Part shown: positions 62,696 through 64,000 of the stretch, piece by piece
Layout of the letters: each line of letters opens with the position of its first letter
Numbering within the stretch: position 1 is the first letter of the stretch
DNA from: Odontocerum albicorne
Taxonomy: Eukaryota > Arthropoda > Insecta > Trichoptera > Odontoceridae
NCBI GenBank assembly: GCA_949825065.1
Contig: OX463849.1
Coordinates: 39,647,852 to 39,711,851 of the forward strand
Direction of reading: 5' to 3'
DNA: 64,000 nt
The notes under the pieces: generated by a model
What the model was told of the DNA's origin: nothing
Seen by the model: the letters and a program-made list of their open reading frames with translations, nothing else
Databases searched by the model: none
Program-made: the position numbers and the translations under genes

Positions 62696-64000
62696 TTGAG
62701 AATTGTAAGAATATTGTATAACATTTATTATTAAATCAACTATGTCTTTATGAAATATTCGAAATTGTGACCCACAATAAATTATTATTTGAATTAACTT
62801 GTCTTATGTATAGGTACATGTGTTTCCATATTATGAAAACAACACTCTTGTGTCGTAAATTAATTAAATAATTTATTTTGTTTCTGATGTCGCGGGTTCG
62901 ATTTCTGCTATGTTATATTTTTTCAGGCCCAGTTCTGAACTTAAATTAGTATTCAAATATATTTTTTTGGTTTACTAAACACCATTTTAGATGTAGTAAA
63001 TTTTAAAGGTACAAATCTCATTATTCATCAAATACAAAAATAAATATCACTTTCTTCTTCGCAATCTGTTTCCTCGTCAATATATGACGTCTCTGTACCG
63101 TATTTACTGGCCTTCCTAGAACTCAAGATGGTTTCCTGCTAAGTTCTTTCCCCGAAGGGATGCTGCCGAGTAACGGGATCACAAGAAATCCGTTTTAATA
63201 ATAATAAGAACTTCATTCAACGTTAACCAATCCGTCTGTTAATAATCTTTAACTGGTTTAGTTTCGACACCAAATTGATAGTACCGAAAAAAAAACGTGA
63301 ATCATCCCTCAATATATTTTTTTCACAGAAAAAATGATGAGTAATGATGCCGTTAAGATTATACATAACTCTTAATTTGTGAAAACGGAAATAATTTTAG
63401 AAATATTTATTATACAGGGTGGATCAAGAAAAAAATAAGGCTTTAAAAGGTGTACTTTAGAAAATTTTATTTTGTTATTGTTATTTCTTTAGTGTTACAA
63501 AATACGAGTATATTGCATGGAAATATTTTATATCTAGTTATGAAATATAACTTCTCTCAAATCCCTCCGTTTTCTCGCGGATATTTTCTGGCTACAGCAT
63601 TTTTCATTACTAAACACAATGTTTCATCTTAGCCTCTTATTTTGATTCGAATTTAGCCCTTTAGGAACCTACAGCATTATGTTCGACTTATTCACATATA
63701 CCCTCTCCTTTAAGTAGCGCCTTATTAAGTGGAGACTGTCAAATCTGGAGAATGGAGAAGCCATGGAAAATCTGCATTTCTTAAAATTATTCAATCACCA
63801 AAAAGTTCATGCAAAAGTTCTATGATCGCTCTGGTGGTATGCGCAGTGACTTCATTCTTTTAGAACCATATGTTTAGATTATTTTCGATCCCTGGGTTTA
63901 CAAACAAATTTCAATTATGATTCTGTATAGAGCATCGGTGGCAATTTCCTTCATCAACCTTCCTCATTTTCAAAAATATACTGACCAAATATTCTGTTGG
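62696..64000. other. No gene seen; possible transposon end at 63.41 kb
   Basis: GTCGCGGGTTCGATTTCTGC at about 62889 looks like an isolated B-box region of a SINE head. TTATACAGGGTGGATCAAGA at about 63410 resembles a TA-flanked transposon end, but no partner lies in the window. Frames here have no recognised domain. Confidence 0.35.

Noticed and set aside
63405..63440. Complete transposon starting at TATACAGGGTGG
   Set aside because: Only one end is present; no inverted partner before the window ends.

Overview
This is a eukaryotic, gene-poor stretch that reads as a graveyard of transposable elements. It is strongly A+T rich (roughly two thirds by eye) and holds long (TA)n runs, one 200-base assembly gap, many minisatellites, and only broken coding fragments, nearly all from transposons. 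The element mix (mariner, pogo/Tigger-like, hAT-, piggyBac- and PIF/Harbinger-like ends, RTE-like and CR1-like LINEs, tRNA-headed SINEs) fits an arthropod, most likely an insect; a lepidopteran-type genome is plausible from the RTE-like tail that ends in (ATG)n, but this is inference. No host gene, functional tRNA, rRNA or CRISPR array could be supported. The window could be intergenic DNA or the inside of a very large intron.

Layout. 1-4 kb: SINEs, a 55-bp minisatellite with a 220-bp higher-order repeat, an LTR-like block and a LINE tail. 4.8-7.1 kb: a deleted pogo/Tigger-like element and a LINE interrupted by a fold-back MITE. 8-16 kb: AT-rich DNA with minisatellites (32, 23, 33 and 133 bp), a fold-back family and a TA-flanked MITE. 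17-19 kb: an RTE-like LINE tail inside (TA)n, next to the gap. 19-27 kb: SINEs, CR1-like and RTE-like LINE tails, and a CpG-rich promoter-like island near 22.7 kb. 27-33 kb: more SINEs and a mariner helix-turn-helix relic. 33.4-34.2 kb: a young 5'-truncated LINE with an open frame and an exact target-site duplication. 35-38 kb: a LINE inside a LINE, a 331-bp tandem duplication and a hAT-type MITE. 39.8-47 kb: three mariner copies, one inside a LINE and one inside a tandem array, plus a piggyBac-type MITE. 48.5-50 kb: a 151-bp satellite. 50.8-51.3 kb: a PIF/Harbinger-like remnant with a MADF-like exon and a splice donor. 52-64 kb: LINE relics, SINE doublets, a second fold-back copy and a 24-bp minisatellite open on the minus strand for 290 codons.

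How the parts relate. The most informative signal is a family relationship. The abundant SINE (called SINE-1 here) has a tRNA-like head, and its last ~75 bp match the 3' end of the CR1-like LINE found at 26.4-26.7 kb and 35.5-35.9 kb. This suggests that the LINE machinery mobilises the SINE. A second family (SINE-2) has a related head but a different body. Several insertions are nested cleanly enough to read the target duplication directly: a fold-back MITE in a LINE, a ~180-bp element in a LINE, a mariner in a LINE, a mariner in a tandem array, and a LINE tail in a LINE. All pairwise matches were found by eye, with no alignment or database search.
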